Shown: one piece after another, positions 1 through 12,035 of the stretch
Layout of the letters: every line of letters starts with the position of its first letter
Position numbering within the stretch: position 1 is the first letter of the stretch
Source of the DNA: Hygrocybe punicea
Taxonomy: Eukaryota; Basidiomycota; Agaricomycetes; Agaricales; Hygrophoraceae
DNA: 64,000 nt
Reading direction: 5' to 3'
Assembly (NCBI GenBank): GCA_963556145.1
Contig: OY744461.1
Coordinates: 6,954,891 to 7,018,890, forward strand
Program-made: the position numbers and the translations under genes
The notes under the pieces: model-generated
Database searches by the model: none
Seen by the model: only the letters and a program-made list of their open reading frames with translations
Told to the model about the DNA's origin: nothing

Positions 1-3000
1 TTGAAGTCGCCCATGAATATCTTATATCTGCAGTATTATTCTTCTGATGTTTAGTAGAGAAATCATCTCTTGCATCCAAACACTCATACCACAGACCAAA
101 GTATTTCATGATCTCCACTTCTCTTTTAGAAAACTCATGATCTATGAAAGCATTATCCCATGTTTGTAATTTACATTTGAGTTCTTTGCCACTTCTCCAT
201 GGCTTGAAAAATGTTAACATTGTACAACAATAATATTCTCGATCAACATGGTCAGTCCTTGGCAAAGTGTTTGGAATAAAATTCGGAACTATAAAAGGAT
301 CATTCTCTTTCATTTTGGCATGGTGTGTAAGATACTGTGGATGATTGGGATGTAAAGTATAATCTCTTTCATTTTTCGTCGATTTATTAAGATGAACTCC
401 ATTTGTTTCATCTGCTATTCCTGTGCTTGCATTTCTATTCAAAATATTAGGTTTTGGAATTTCATCTATTTCCATGAGCATATCATTATCAATGACATCA
501 GACAAGTTATCATCACTAGAATCATTAGTAGGTTCAGTGAAAGAGTCAGACAAATCATCACAGCCTAGATTGTCATAAATATGGTTTTGCACTGCTTCTT
601 TTCTGACTCTTTTGATTTTTGTTTTGGTGCGTCTTTTATTTGGTTCCATAGTGGTAAGACGTATCCAGTCATACAGTGATACATTATCATACAAGGCTGG
701 TCTGAACATATAATTATTTACTTTGGAAAGTCCAATGTATGCACCATTATTCTTACCAAGAACAACCTTTTGTGCATTATTTTGATCTTCACATATATTA
801 GCAATTTCTTCATCAGACCATGCACTGATAACCTCTTTAACATAAGACCTCCAAAAGAATGGCACGAATTTATGACTGGTGTAGTGATCAGGATTTCCAA
901 GCACATATAATGAAGCCATTGGAGCACCAATCTCCATTTTGGAGGTGAGTGAATTGACTATTTGTGTAAACAGTTTTCTGACTTTGTCTTTTCTTTTCAG
1001 GTCGCCACCAATCACTTCAGAATTCTTATCAAAAATACTTTTTATCACTTCAAAAATGCTATAGGTCTTCAAGGAGAATTTTGTAATATAATCTGTTATG
1101 TATGCAACTATGGCCTTTATAGCAGTACCTGATAATAAGCTGGTCACATCAGAATTGCATCGTAGCATATAGGTGACTTCAGGTGTCACTGTGTTTATCC
1201 AAGGCTCACCATGCTTGAGGTTAAGAGCACCAGTATTAGGTTCTACAAAAGTTTGTTGAAAGATATCTTGGGGAAATTGTCTTTTACATTCACCTTTAGA
1301 ATTAAGACAATATGGCTTTTTTTTGCCATCATGCCTGTTATGTAAATTTAATCGCAATAAAAGATCATCTACAACATCTTGAAACCTTTGCCACCATGTT
1401 GATCTTTTGTTGTGATATTGATAATTCATGGAACAATTATATGATGGTGGATCTGGCAGAACACATGTTGGTGGTTGATATTCAGGTTTCGAGATTGTTT
1501 GTTCCATTTTCTGTGATACCTCATCTTTAGAACCTGTCATGAATTGTCCTACACACAAACTTTCCAAGGATTCCACTAATCTTTTCTGAAAGTCAGAATT
1601 CTCATCCATTATTTTGTCACGTATTTCCTGAGGTGTAAGGCATCCATTTATCCACAGCAGCATATGAAGATGCAAGGTAAGACATCCTTGTTCCTCTACC
1701 ATTGCATAATAACCTGATGTGTTTCCATAAAGGCCAGGATGACATTCATTTATTCCTAATATATGTTTGATGAACATTTCAGTAGTAAAGTGAAAGAAGC
1801 AGGCCCCAGCAACTGGACTATTTGCAATTAGTTTGTAACAATCCTGAGGTAGATGTAGTTTAGGATAAAACCTTTCTTTGTTGTCAGCATAATATAAGCA
1901 TAGTGGATGATTGATGTCAGCAGGTGCAAAAGTGATAAACCAAGTTGGAGCACCAATATAGGATATCAGAGACCAAATCTCATTTCGCATGTATTTCTTG
2001 TTAGTAATTGAACCTTTGACCTGACCAGCTATGTGATCCATGTCTGATATGAGCTTATAACATGCCTTTTCTTCAGGTGTATCTGGTTTGACTCTATCAC
2101 CTCTGGACAGTCTTTTAGAGAGATCATCTAAAACAGCCGTATTGATATTCATCAAGCAATCTCCAATATCATTGAAATTATGTTTATTAGTCAACAAATA
2201 TCCTCCAGTTGTACTGTCCTTGATTTGTTCTTGATTGAATGCAATCAATGGAAAATAGACATCGGTTTGAAATCGTTTGTCATGGTACATCAGGAGATGT
2301 CTTTTGTGTATCATGTTACTGATGCTTAAAACATCCTTGTCAATGCTGCTAATACCACCCAAGCCATATGGAAATAGGCAGGGGAACATCATAGGATATA
2401 ACTGAGGATTATTAAAGAACAATTCTGGATTTCCAGCATGGCTTATGGCAAGAACACCACCATGGTCATCTATCAAGTGCATTGTCGCTCTAGCTATTAA
2501 TGCCTTTGGACTTGTAATATCTAGATTTTCACCAGTTACTCCACTAACAACAAAGGGACAAGGCCCATCTTCCACACCATCTTCCTCTTTATTGTCAAAT
2601 GCACTAGTAGCTTCTGGTTCCTTATTTGTGTCTGCTGGTTGATATGCAACCACAACAGGAATTCCATTATCTGGATATTTTTCTAGATTTTCATTGGAGA
2701 TGTCTAAATCATAGTAGTCCATGTGGTTCAATTTAAGCCATTATAAAGCTGCAGAAACTCACCTTTGGCGCACCAATAAAGGTGTTTGCTCCATGTCTTA
2801 TGGAGTTAGTCTGGCAGGACCGGTGAAAATGAATGCTAGCACTTCATCAAGTTCTTTAATTGTTGGAGGCAACTGTTGATATATCTTTGGTGTTGGGTTT
2901 TGAAACATGATGGCATTTGCTTTCATTTTATGTATCCCAGATGACACACGAACAATACATTTGTTGTGACGAATACGGGCAATTAAAAGCTGTTCAGCAA

Positions 3001-3132
3001 ATGTTAGATTTTGAAGCTGTGCAGGAATTCTGCCCATCCAAAGTCCATTTGCCAAAGCATATTTGGGAGTTTGGCCTTTGTTTAGACTGAGTACACATGG
3101 CTTGCATATCCATTTACATGTGTTATCTAGCA
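1..3132 (-). pseudogene. Partial, degraded Helitron Rep-helicase copy (runs off left edge)
   Basis: The sequence is closely similar throughout to 6402-9540 of the complete Helitron and in the same orientation. On the minus strand the frame encodes the end of the DUF6570-like region, the Helitron_like_N region, the HUH nuclease motif (HLHMLLW, near 1650) and the Tyr-containing YITDYITK segment (near 1100). The helicase part lies beyond base 1. The frame seems mostly open, but between about 2720 and 2790 three codons that are Glu, Arg and Glu in the complete copy are stops (TAA, TGA, TAA). The N-terminal part is missing: homology stops at 3132, exactly where the 3' terminus of the neighbouring Helitron begins. 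I infer an older copy, either invaded by or joined head-to-tail with the complete one. The catalytic motifs survive, but a normal protein is unlikely. Confidence 0.9.
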
Positions 3133-3164
3133 CTAGTGGGGTGTGGGCCATTGCTTTGCATGGC
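3133..3164 (-). mobile_element. Helitron 3' terminus: hairpin followed by CTAG
   Basis: Read on the minus strand downstream of the Helitron stop codon, an 18-nt hairpin (3147-3164, stem GCCAT/ATGGC plus inner GC pairs) is followed 10 nt later by CTAG (3133-3136), and the next host base is T. A subterminal hairpin, a CTRR end and insertion next to T are the classical Helitron 3' end. The same hairpin and CTAG|T arrangement recurs at 52500-52536, which supports the assignment. The 5' (TC) end could not be located. Confidence 0.8.
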
Positions 3165-3201
3165 ATGTTACTCGTCCCTTCTTTTAGCAAGAGAACACAT
3201 A

Positions 3202-6200
3202 TTAAGATTGAGCATATATAAACAGTACAGCATTATTACCATTACATGACAATAAATTAATATTTGAAAAGTCATCTATATCACCTTCATTAATACAAAT
3301 TGATCTGGTTGATATACCATCATGAAACCATACCATACTGTTGATGAATATGCGGGCAGTAAAATGTGCATCACCAAAGTACACAATTCCTCTCAATGTG
3401 TAAGCAGTGGATATGTCATCAATTGACAAGTTTATAACTTGACTAATTATTAAATTCTCAATAGAGTCAACTGTAAACATGATTAGAGGTGGAATTTTGT
3501 TAAATGCAATAAATTTAGTAATCTCTCCCCAACACAATTGACATTTGTGCCGTTGTCTATTAACTATGATTTGAGCAAGACATGTTGAGATTGTTCCAGA
3601 AAATGAATATGAACAATGAAAGATGGCGTCACATCTATCATTTTCCAGAATGGTTATGTTTTCACAATTGATACATTTAAGACAAGTTGAAGTCATTGGT
3701 TCATTTGCTTTCATTATATAATGGGCCAAATCACTTATGGCAATGCCAACTTGACCATAAGGAAATATTTCGGGTTTATCTTGATGCAATAAATGTCTGA
3801 TTGTATTTCTAACTGTTTCTAAATCTGTTGTGTGATTCTTGGATCGTTTGAATCCTAAGCTCAAAATCTTTAATATTTCATTGATGCTATTGAATCTTTT
3901 TTTCCAACTTGATGGATCTTCATTCCATATTGCTAGTAATATTGTAAAGAGTGAATCATAAGCACAGCTCCAATCTTCCGCATCCCATATAAACCCTTTT
4001 GGTTCATTTAATTCAATAGTACTTGTTTTTCGTCTTTTTTTCACTATGGAAGATGAACTTACAACTTGTTGTAATTTTCGTTTTTTATTTTGCAATACAT
4101 TGGCCATCGAATTTTTATGAGTGACAGTGATTGGAACAGTTCCTTTTGCAGGAACAAAGTTGAGGTTTCTGAAATCTGCCTTTTGATTTTTGTTCATATG
4201 TTTAATTAATTGCCATGGAGAGGGCTGTGTTGTGTATTGATTTAGTTGCTCCGTGGCTTTCCATGCGATAGCATGATGAATGTTTTTTGGAATATATGAC
4301 TTTCCTTTCCATTTTCTAAATTGATCAATGATAGAATTTCGCTGATCTCCCTTGACATGGTCTGGTAAGAGTCCTTGATATTTCAGTTTGGTAATCTCAT
4401 CAAGCAGTTCTAATTCTCTGAATTCCTGCCTGAGATATCCAGAAGCACCCCCAGTAATTACTTTAGGATCAAAGCCTTGCATGATGATATTTCCTGCTGC
4501 AGAAGCACTTCTTGATAAGCAAGTATAATAGGATTGGTGGTTTCTACAACTACTGAGGTCAACTACATTGTTAGGACGAGTACGTCCTTGACATGCATAA
4601 TCAGTCATTGCAAAATTAGGTAGTACCAACACTTGTTCTCTTGACAAAGATATCACATCATCATTGGGTAATGAGCACATGGTGGAAGTGACATGTTTTG
4701 TAATCGGCACAACATTTTCAGGAAGTCCTTCTATGTTAATTTCTTTTGGAGGATTCAATAATCTGACAAATAAAGTGTCCAGTACAGTTTGTTGCTCAGG
4801 ACCTATTGCACTCTGCCAACCCACAACTATGCCCTCTGCTCCTTTGGTAATGCAGCACTCTGTTGCATCATTGTTCCTCAGCATCACTGGCATGCCTACA
4901 CATAAGTCCAATCTTCCTGGTATATGATCAGAGGATGATGCATGTGGTTGGCTCCAAAGTAGCTTTTGGAGTGAAGGTTCCAATATCTTTGTGTGTCGAA
5001 TAGGATCCAAAATTGTTGACATGTGATGAGATTTTCTTTTGCTATTGGAACTAGTAGGATCATTCCATCTGTCTATGGAATAGAATGATGTTAATGGTCT
5101 CCTATTTTCAGCAGCAAAACGTTGAATACCAAGTTCATTGATTTTGTCTTTTTGTGCATTCAATGCAGTTATAACTGACACATTCCTGAATTTCTTTTGG
5201 GCTAATTTTGGATCATTTGGACCTTTTCCTGCAACACGAGTATGAAGAAATGCAATATCTTTGGGAGTACATGCTTTGTATCTCATGTTTTCCAAAGCAA
5301 GCCTCAGTTGGACATCTTCTTCTGACTGATTGGTTTGTCTCATATTTTCACGTAATATAACAACTGTTGTTATTTGATGCCAAAGAGCTTTGCCTATAGC
5401 CGCTTCCTGATTTGCTATAGTTTGACTGGAATTGATTTGGACACCAACGGTTCCAGAGTATAAAGGAGCACCACTCATAGCTGGTGGAAGTTGGCCAAAA
5501 TCTCCTGCAAATATCATATTAATGCCACCAAAGGGTTCATCATAAACACCACGTGCTTTTGCACACTGAGCACTGATTTTATACATATCTCTGCAAGATA
5601 ACATTGACACCTCATCAATGAAAATGTAATCCACACCATCAAGATTGGCACGTACTTGTGCAAGGGAACGAGATGATCCTCCCTGATTAATTCCAAGAAT
5701 GGAGTGATATGTGGATCCATTTACAAGGGCAGCAGCACCACCGGTTGGTGCAAGAACCACAAATCGATGATTTTCGTTGTGTTTACCAAAAAAACTAGTC
5801 AATGCTTTGATGACTTGTGATTTCCCTGTGCCTGCCATCCCACCAAGATACATGCGTAGCTTATCAGAACCGTTAATCAAAGTAGAGTGATTCGCAATGA
5901 TATGAAATGCTCTCTTTTGGTCAGTGTTCAACTTGTAATCATTGATAGTTACATCAATAAGATGACGATCAGCTCTGTTTGCAGGAATAAACATATGGTT
6001 GATGTATGCTGCATCCACTATCTTGACATCATTATATTGAAAATTTCCCAATTTATTTATGGTTGCTGTGTTTGTTGGTAAATTTTTATTTCTGTCATCG
6101 ATGATTTCCTTTTTCTTTGCAAGGACTGCAGTTCTCCACAATTTTGCTGATTGTACTACAGGTGGTTCTATAGGTATCAACGGTCCTATATCTGGGGTAC

Positions 6201-9200
6201 CATCAATACAATCATCGAGCCACCCTGACCTTTTCAAAGTTCTTTCAGCTATCAGCATTTGATCTTTCCTTTTTTGTCCTTTTTGACCAAGTTTCAGGAG
6301 TATTTCCGTGTCATTATTGTCTTCATCAATATTGTTGTTAAAGTCGTCGCCATTAAATGCAAATTCAGCATTGTGCATGTCATCCAGTTCATCAAGACCG
6401 TTTGAGGTCGCCCATGAATACCTTATATTTGCAGTATTATTCTTCTGACGTTTAGCAGAGAAATCATCTCTTGCATCCAAACATTCATACCGCAGACCAA
6501 AGTATTTCATGATCTCTAGTTCTTTTTTAGAAAACTCGTGGTCTATAAAAGCATTATCCCATGTTTGTAATTTACTTTTGAGTTCTTTGCCACTTCTCCA
6601 TGGCTTGAAAAACGTTAACATTGTACAACAATAATATTCTCGATCACCACGGTCAGCCCTTGGCAAAGTGTTCGGAATAAAATTAGGAACTATGAAAGGA
6701 TCATTCCCTTTCATTTTGGCATGGTGGGTAAGATATTGTGGATGATTGGAATGTAAAGTATAATCATTTTCAAATTTTGTCAATTTATTAAGATCAACTT
6801 CATTTGTTTTATCAGCTATTTCTGTGCCTGCATGTCTATTCAAACTATCAGGTTTTGGAATTTCATCTATCTCCATGAGTATATCATTATCAACGACATC
6901 AGACAAGTTGTCATCACTGGAATAGTCAACATTAGTAGGTTCAGTGCAAGAGTCAGACAAATCATCACAGCCTAGATTGTCAACAATTTGGTTTTGCACT
7001 GGTTCTTTTCTGGCCCTTTTGGTCTTTGTTTTGGTGCGTCTTTTCTTTGGTTCCATAGTGGCAAGACGTATCCAGTCATACAGTGATACATTATCATACA
7101 AGGCGGGTCTGAACATATAATTATTTACTTTGGAAAGTCCAATGTATGCGCCATTATTCTTACCAATAACAACCTTTTGTGCATTATTTTGGTCTTCACA
7201 TATATTAGGAATTTCTTCATCAGACCATGCACTGATAACCTCTTTAACATAAGATCTCCAAAAGAATGGCACGAATTTATGACTGGTGTAGTGATCAGGG
7301 TTTCCAAGGACATATAATGAAGCCATTGGAGCACCAATTTCCATTTTGGAGGTGAGTGAATTGACTATTTGTGTAAACAGCTTTCTGACTTTGTCTTTTC
7401 TTTTTAGGTCGCCCCCAATCATTTTGGAATTCTTATCAAAAATACTTTTTATCACTTCAAAAATGCTATAGGTCTTCAAGGAGAATTTTGTAATATAATC
7501 TGTTATGTATGCAACTATGGCCTTTATAGCAGTACCTGATAATAAGCTGGTCACATCAGAATTGCATCGTAGCATATATGTAACTTCAGGTGTCACCGTG
7601 TTCATCCAAGGTTCACCATGCTTGAGGTTGAGAGCACCAGTGTTAGGTTCTACAAAAGTTTGTTGAAAGATATCACGGGGAAATCGTCGTTTACATTCAC
7701 CTTTCGAATTAAGACAGTATGGCTTTTTTTTGCCATCATGCCTGTTATGTACATTTAATCGCAATAAAAGATCATCTACAACATCTTGAAACCTTTGCCA
7801 CCATGTTGATCTTTTGTTGTGATATTGACAATTCATGGAACAATTATATGATGGTGGATCTGGCATGACACATGTTGGTGGTTGATATTCAGGTTTCGAC
7901 ATTGTCTGTTCCATTTTCTGTGATACCTCATCTTTAGAACCTGTCATGAATTGTCCTACACACAAACTTTCCAAATATTCCACTAATCTTTTCTGAAAGT
8001 CAGAATTTTCACCCATAATTTTGTCACGTATTTCCTGAGGTGTAAGGCATCCCTTTATCCACAACAGCATATGAAGATGCAAGGTAAGACGTCCTTGTTC
8101 CTCTACCGTTGCATAATAACCTGATGTGTTTCCATACAGGCCAGGATGAGATTCATTTATTCCTAATATATGTTTGATGAACATTTCAGTAGTAAAGTGA
8201 AAAAAGCGGGCTCCAGCAACTGGATTGTTTGCAATTAGTTTGTAACAATCCTGGGGTAGACGTAGTTTAGGATAAAACTTTTCTTTGTTGTCAGCATAAT
8301 ATAAGCATAGTGGGTGATTGATGTCTGCAGGTGCAAAAGTGATAAACCAAGTCGGAGCACCAATATAGGATATCAGAGACCAAATCTCATTTCGCATGTA
8401 TTTCTTGTTAGTAATTGAACCTTTGACCTGACCAGCTACGTGATCCAGATCAGAAATGAGTTTATAGCATGCTTTCTCTTCTGATGTATCCGGTTTGACT
8501 CTATCACCTCTAGATAATCTTTTAGAGAGGTCATCCAAAACAGCTGTATTGATATTCATCAGGCGATTTGCAATATCGTTGAAATTATGTTTATTAGTCA
8601 ACAAATATCCTCCGGTTGTACTGTCTTTGATTTGTTCTTGATTGAATGCAATCAATGGAAAATAGGGATCGGTTTGAAATCTTTTGTCATGGTACATCAG
8701 GAGATGTCTTTTGTGCATCATATCACTGATGCTTAAAACATCATTGTCTATGCTGCTAATACCACCCAAGCCATATGGAAATAGGCAGGGGAACATCATA
8801 GGATATAACTGAGGATTATTAAAGAACGATTCTGGATTTCTAGCATGGCTTATGGCAAGAACACCACCATGGTCATCTATCAAGTGCTTGGTCGCTCTAG
8901 CTATTAATGCCTTTGGACTTGTAATATCTAGATTTTCGCCAGTTACTCCACTAACAACAAAGGGACAAGGCCCATCTTCCACACCATCTTCCACTTCATT
9001 GTCAAATGCACTAGTGGCTTCTGGTTCCTTATTTGTGTCTGCTGGTCGATATGCAACCACAACAGGAATTCCATGATCTGGATATTGTGCTAGATTTTCA
9101 TAGGAGATATCTAAATCATAGTAATCCATGTGATTCAATTTCAGCCATTCTAAAGCTGCAGAAACTCGCCTTCGGCGAACCAATAAAGGTGTTCGCTCCA

Positions 9201-10947
9201 TGTCTTCTGGAGTTGGTCTGGCAGGACCAGTGAAAATAAACGCTAGCACTTCATCAAGTTCTTTAATTGTTGGAGGCAACCGTTGATATATCTTTGGTGT
9301 TGGGTTTTGAAACATGATGGCATTTGCTTTCATTTTATGCATCCCAGAGGAGACACGAACAATACATTTGTTGTGACGAACACGGGCAATCAAAAGTTGT
9401 TCAGCAAATGTTAGATTTTGAAGTTGTGCAGGAATTCTTCCCATCCAAAGTCCATTCGCCAAAGCATATTTGGGAGTTTGGCCTTTATTCAGACTGAGCA
9501 CACATGGTTTGCATATCCATTTACATGTGTCATCTAGCACTGGACCTTTGATATCCTCTATTGGATCAGAACAATGATATCGTTCACATCTTGTGATTCC
9601 CATATTGTCTCTAGTTAATATTTTCAGATTAACCTTCGTCTTTGACAATAAAGACATGTTTTTCAATGCAACCAATTGACCACATACAGCACACCCACTT
9701 TCTTGGAAACATTCAGGTGATGTATCTCTGCACCAGTTGCTGATTATGGTTTCCTTCAATTCAATAGATGGAGGAGGAGGAGGAAATAATTGCTTATCTG
9801 ACTTGTCCAATTCTTCTTTCATTTGAGCCTGAGTTTCTTCTTTGCCGCACTCATTTGTTTCTGTCATTTTTTGTCTTCTGTACCACTGTTTACACAGGTC
9901 TTTATGTGATTTAATATCATGCACATGAAAAATAGAAACATGAGTATCACAAGCTGAACAATTATGCCTCATTAATGCCACAGATAGATCTTGTCCATGT
10001 AATCTTCGTAATGTCTTTGACAAATATATACCATGTATTGTTGTTATTTCACCAATATCCTTCACTGTCAAATTTGGCAGAAGTTCATGTAAAGGCATTT
10101 TAACACATGCATATGTTTTTCTATCTTCATATAAAGTGTTGGCTGTTTGTTCATCAATATGCCCCACATATTCGAATAATATGTCAGAATCATGGTTGAT
10201 ATTATTAGACGGTAGCATAAAAGATTGAAGAAAGCTAAACTTGAATGTTGGTATTCGTTTACCACCACCAATGTAGTCATATCTATGAATGAAATTTATA
10301 TATAAAGATTTAAACAAGTGTCCGAATAAATTCAAATTGAACACAATTATGTTTGAACAGCTATGCCGTATTATGAAACATAGTGTGGTCCACAGCAACG
10401 TTGCATGTGATAGAGAACTAGTAATACAATGAAATAAATATGTTTTGAAATCATGTCGTCTCAATAGCGATCGCATGAGCAATGCTTTGATCATTTTACA
10501 ACGACATTGGACAGTGATAGGTTTGAGAAGACAATACAAAGCAAAGAGATATTTAGGAGGTAAGAAATATGTTCTGGCATATTGAATAGAACGTATTCGC
10601 ATTTTGAAGGCGCTATTTTTAAATGTAGTCCAAACGAATAATGGATCGACTGTCAAGTTATCTTTTGTTTCTTTTGTTATTCCAATGATCTTTACATATA
10701 GTGTTGCATTTATTTGCATCAATATTGTTGCATCGCCCTGATCTGGGGCCAACTCATGTTCTATGAGTTTTCTTTGAAAAACACCCAATTCTTGGGTCAA
10801 GGTCGATATCACAGGACATGAAATTGGTTCAGGAGAGATATACATAAGTTTGTCTTGGCATAGTTGTGGAAACAATGTTGCATTTGCAAGGAAATATAGA
10901 TAAGTCAAACATGCAATGCAGACACGGATGATGTTGTGGGGATTCAT
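3202..10947 (-). CDS. Helitron Rep/PIF1-family helicase with C-terminal USP-like domain
   Basis: One uninterrupted 2581-residue frame for rolling-circle transposition. In order: N-terminal segment with Cys/His pairs (about 330-360); DUF6570-like region (about 420-620); Helitron_like_N; HUH nuclease motif HLHMLLW near residue 957 with the Tyr segment YITDYITK near 1147; PIF1/RecD-type helicase with Walker A GMAGTGKS (about 1699), Walker B FIDEVSML (about 1775) and FAGDFGQLPP. After the helicase, residues about 2320-2575 resemble a ubiquitin-specific protease fold: a Cys box WSCAYDSLF, two CxxC pairs (CLKCINC, CQLC), and a His box DAHFTARIF followed by WFHD. Residues 1-243 look unlike coding sequence, so the Met at 10218 is an equally good start. 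The AT-rich composition differs from the GC-rich MULE region. With no internal stop it may be active. Helitron identity is sure; the peptidase is an inference from motif order. Confidence 0.93.
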   Translation of the reverse strand: MNPHNIIRVCIACLTYLYFLANATLFPQLCQDKLMYISPEPISCPVISTLTQELGVFQRKLIEHELAPDQGDATILMQINATLYVKIIGITKETKDNLTVDPLFVWTTFKNSAFKMRIRSIQYARTYFLPPKYLFALYCLLKPITVQCRCKMIKALLMRSLLRRHDFKTYLFHCITSSLSHATLLWTTLCFIIRHSCSNIIVFNLNLFGHLFKSLYINFIHRYDYIGGGKRIPTFKFSFLQSFMLPSNNINHDSDILFEYVGHIDEQTANTLYEDRKTYACVKMPLHELLPNLTVKDIGEITTIHGIYLSKTLRRLHGQDLSVALMRHNCSACDTHVSIFHVHDIKSHKDLCKQWYRRQKMTETNECGKEETQAQMKEELDKSDKQLFPPPPPSIELKETIISNWCRDTSPECFQESGCAVCGQLVALKNMSLLSKTKVNLKILTRDNMGITRCERYHCSDPIEDIKGPVLDDTCKWICKPCVLSLNKGQTPKYALANGLWMGRIPAQLQNLTFAEQLLIARVRHNKCIVRVSSGMHKMKANAIMFQNPTPKIYQRLPPTIKELDEVLAFIFTGPARPTPEDMERTPLLVRRRRVSAALEWLKLNHMDYYDLDISYENLAQYPDHGIPVVVAYRPADTNKEPEATSAFDNEVEDGVEDGPCPFVVSGVTGENLDITSPKALIARATKHLIDDHGGVLAISHARNPESFFNNPQLYPMMFPCLFPYGLGGISSIDNDVLSISDMMHKRHLLMYHDKRFQTDPYFPLIAFNQEQIKDSTTGGYLLTNKHNFNDIANRLMNINTAVLDDLSKRLSRGDRVKPDTSEEKACYKLISDLDHVAGQVKGSITNKKYMRNEIWSLISYIGAPTWFITFAPADINHPLCLYYADNKEKFYPKLRLPQDCYKLIANNPVAGARFFHFTTEMFIKHILGINESHPGLYGNTSGYYATVEEQGRLTLHLHMLLWIKGCLTPQEIRDKIMGENSDFQKRLVEYLESLCVGQFMTGSKDEVSQKMEQTMSKPEYQPPTCVMPDPPSYNCSMNCQYHNKRSTWWQRFQDVVDDLLLRLNVHNRHDGKKKPYCLNSKGECKRRFPRDIFQQTFVEPNTGALNLKHGEPWMNTVTPEVTYMLRCNSDVTSLLSGTAIKAIVAYITDYITKFSLKTYSIFEVIKSIFDKNSKMIGGDLKRKDKVRKLFTQIVNSLTSKMEIGAPMASLYVLGNPDHYTSHKFVPFFWRSYVKEVISAWSDEEIPNICEDQNNAQKVVIGKNNGAYIGLSKVNNYMFRPALYDNVSLYDWIRLATMEPKKRRTKTKTKRARKEPVQNQIVDNLGCDDLSDSCTEPTNVDYSSDDNLSDVVDNDILMEIDEIPKPDSLNRHAGTEIADKTNEVDLNKLTKFENDYTLHSNHPQYLTHHAKMKGNDPFIVPNFIPNTLPRADRGDREYYCCTMLTFFKPWRSGKELKSKLQTWDNAFIDHEFSKKELEIMKYFGLRYECLDARDDFSAKRQKNNTANIRYSWATSNGLDELDDMHNAEFAFNGDDFNNNIDEDNNDTEILLKLGQKGQKRKDQMLIAERTLKRSGWLDDCIDGTPDIGPLIPIEPPVVQSAKLWRTAVLAKKKEIIDDRNKNLPTNTATINKLGNFQYNDVKIVDAAYINHMFIPANRADRHLIDVTINDYKLNTDQKRAFHIIANHSTLINGSDKLRMYLGGMAGTGKSQVIKALTSFFGKHNENHRFVVLAPTGGAAALVNGSTYHSILGINQGGSSRSLAQVRANLDGVDYIFIDEVSMLSCRDMYKISAQCAKARGVYDEPFGGINMIFAGDFGQLPPAMSGAPLYSGTVGVQINSSQTIANQEAAIGKALWHQITTVVILRENMRQTNQSEEDVQLRLALENMRYKACTPKDIAFLHTRVAGKGPNDPKLAQKKFRNVSVITALNAQKDKINELGIQRFAAENRRPLTSFYSIDRWNDPTSSNSKRKSHHMSTILDPIRHTKILEPSLQKLLWSQPHASSSDHIPGRLDLCVGMPVMLRNNDATECCITKGAEGIVVGWQSAIGPEQQTVLDTLFVRLLNPPKEINIEGLPENVVPITKHVTSTMCSLPNDDVISLSREQVLVLPNFAMTDYACQGRTRPNNVVDLSSCRNHQSYYTCLSRSASAAGNIIMQGFDPKVITGGASGYLRQEFRELELLDEITKLKYQGLLPDHVKGDQRNSIIDQFRKWKGKSYIPKNIHHAIAWKATEQLNQYTTQPSPWQLIKHMNKNQKADFRNLNFVPAKGTVPITVTHKNSMANVLQNKKRKLQQVVSSSSIVKKRRKTSTIELNEPKGFIWDAEDWSCAYDSLFTILLAIWNEDPSSWKKRFNSINEILKILSLGFKRSKNHTTDLETVRNTIRHLLHQDKPEIFPYGQVGIAISDLAHYIMKANEPMTSTCLKCINCENITILENDRCDAIFHCSYSFSGTISTCLAQIIVNRQRHKCQLCWGEITKFIAFNKIPPLIMFTVDSIENLIISQVINLSIDDISTAYTLRGIVYFGDAHFTARIFINSMVWFHDGISTRSICINEGDIDDFSNINLLSCNGNNAVLFIYAQS

Positions 10948-12035
10948 GAGGATTTGTGACAGTAAGAGGAAACACCGCCCATTTAACTAGTCAAGTGGTT
11001 CGGATCATGAATAACAATTAACACAATGGGATTGATCATATGACATTATATTATTTGTAAGCTTTTCCCAAAACACCATAAGGCGTGCCTGAATCTTTAG
11101 AAATCTGTGTTTACTTTTTTTATTCCATTCTATGTTCCTGTGACATGCCTTGATACAGGCCAAAAATGCATCTGTATCATGAATAGCTGCCTTACGATCT
11201 TATTAGGGGTCTGGCTGACAAGACATTGATCAAACCGACTGAGAAGAACAATGGTACCCCCTTTTAAGATATTTTGTGGATTTAATCTTCAGAGTCTCAG
11301 TGATATTTATTTCTGGCTTGCTCAACAGACAAAACAGGTATTGAAGTTGAACAACCAGGCTGTTTGACAACTGTGCATATTTGACAATTGCTTGGTAATT
11401 CATGGAAATTATCATTGTTCTTCATCCTTGTCAGAAATACATTGTCATTTTTATGGAGCTGTACGTATCATTCCCACACAAGTATACTGTATTATTCTGG
11501 TACCAAAGAGTCATAGCTCCCCTTGGAGTGACAGTTATATCTTCCACTACAAGAGGGGGTTTTGTTACTCTTGTATCATTGTATCCTCATTTAATAGGTC
11601 CATAAAGTTCGTGATTCTGGTTTCTTACATATATTCAATTTGAATTTTCATTAGCCCGAATGAGAGTCATCTCAGGTTGTCCTTCTCAAGTTGAGTGTGT
11701 AGGTGGTTGTACAACTGAACTGAAAGTAATGCATTCACCAGGATATATTTTAGACAAACAGATTTTCAGTCAACAAGATTGATGCCTTATGCTGTATCTA
11801 TGCTCACTATCATGCTCAATTCTTATGGTCATAGGACAGTAACACAAACCATTTTTAACGGAGCAAAAAGAAATACATATATAGAAACTGTACAAATGTT
11901 AATAGTAGCGATGTATGAGGAGGACATTTGAGGGCACAGATTGTCACCAAGTTTCCAGAAATCAACGACTGGGATACAGTTTTTTTAGTCAAATATAATG
12001 AATACTCCACAAAAGAAGGACTTACTCCTCCAAAA
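10948..12035. other. Non-coding flank between Helitron and duplicated gene
   Basis: No convincing gene. The left part should hold the Helitron promoter and 5' terminus, but no TC end could be fixed. From about 11505 the sequence aligns with 18570 onward, so the right half belongs to the segmental duplication (3' flank of the minus-strand gene). Where the other copy carries the 356-bp palindrome (18639-18994), this copy has only about 22 bp of unrelated sequence (about 11570-11592). Confidence 0.6.
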
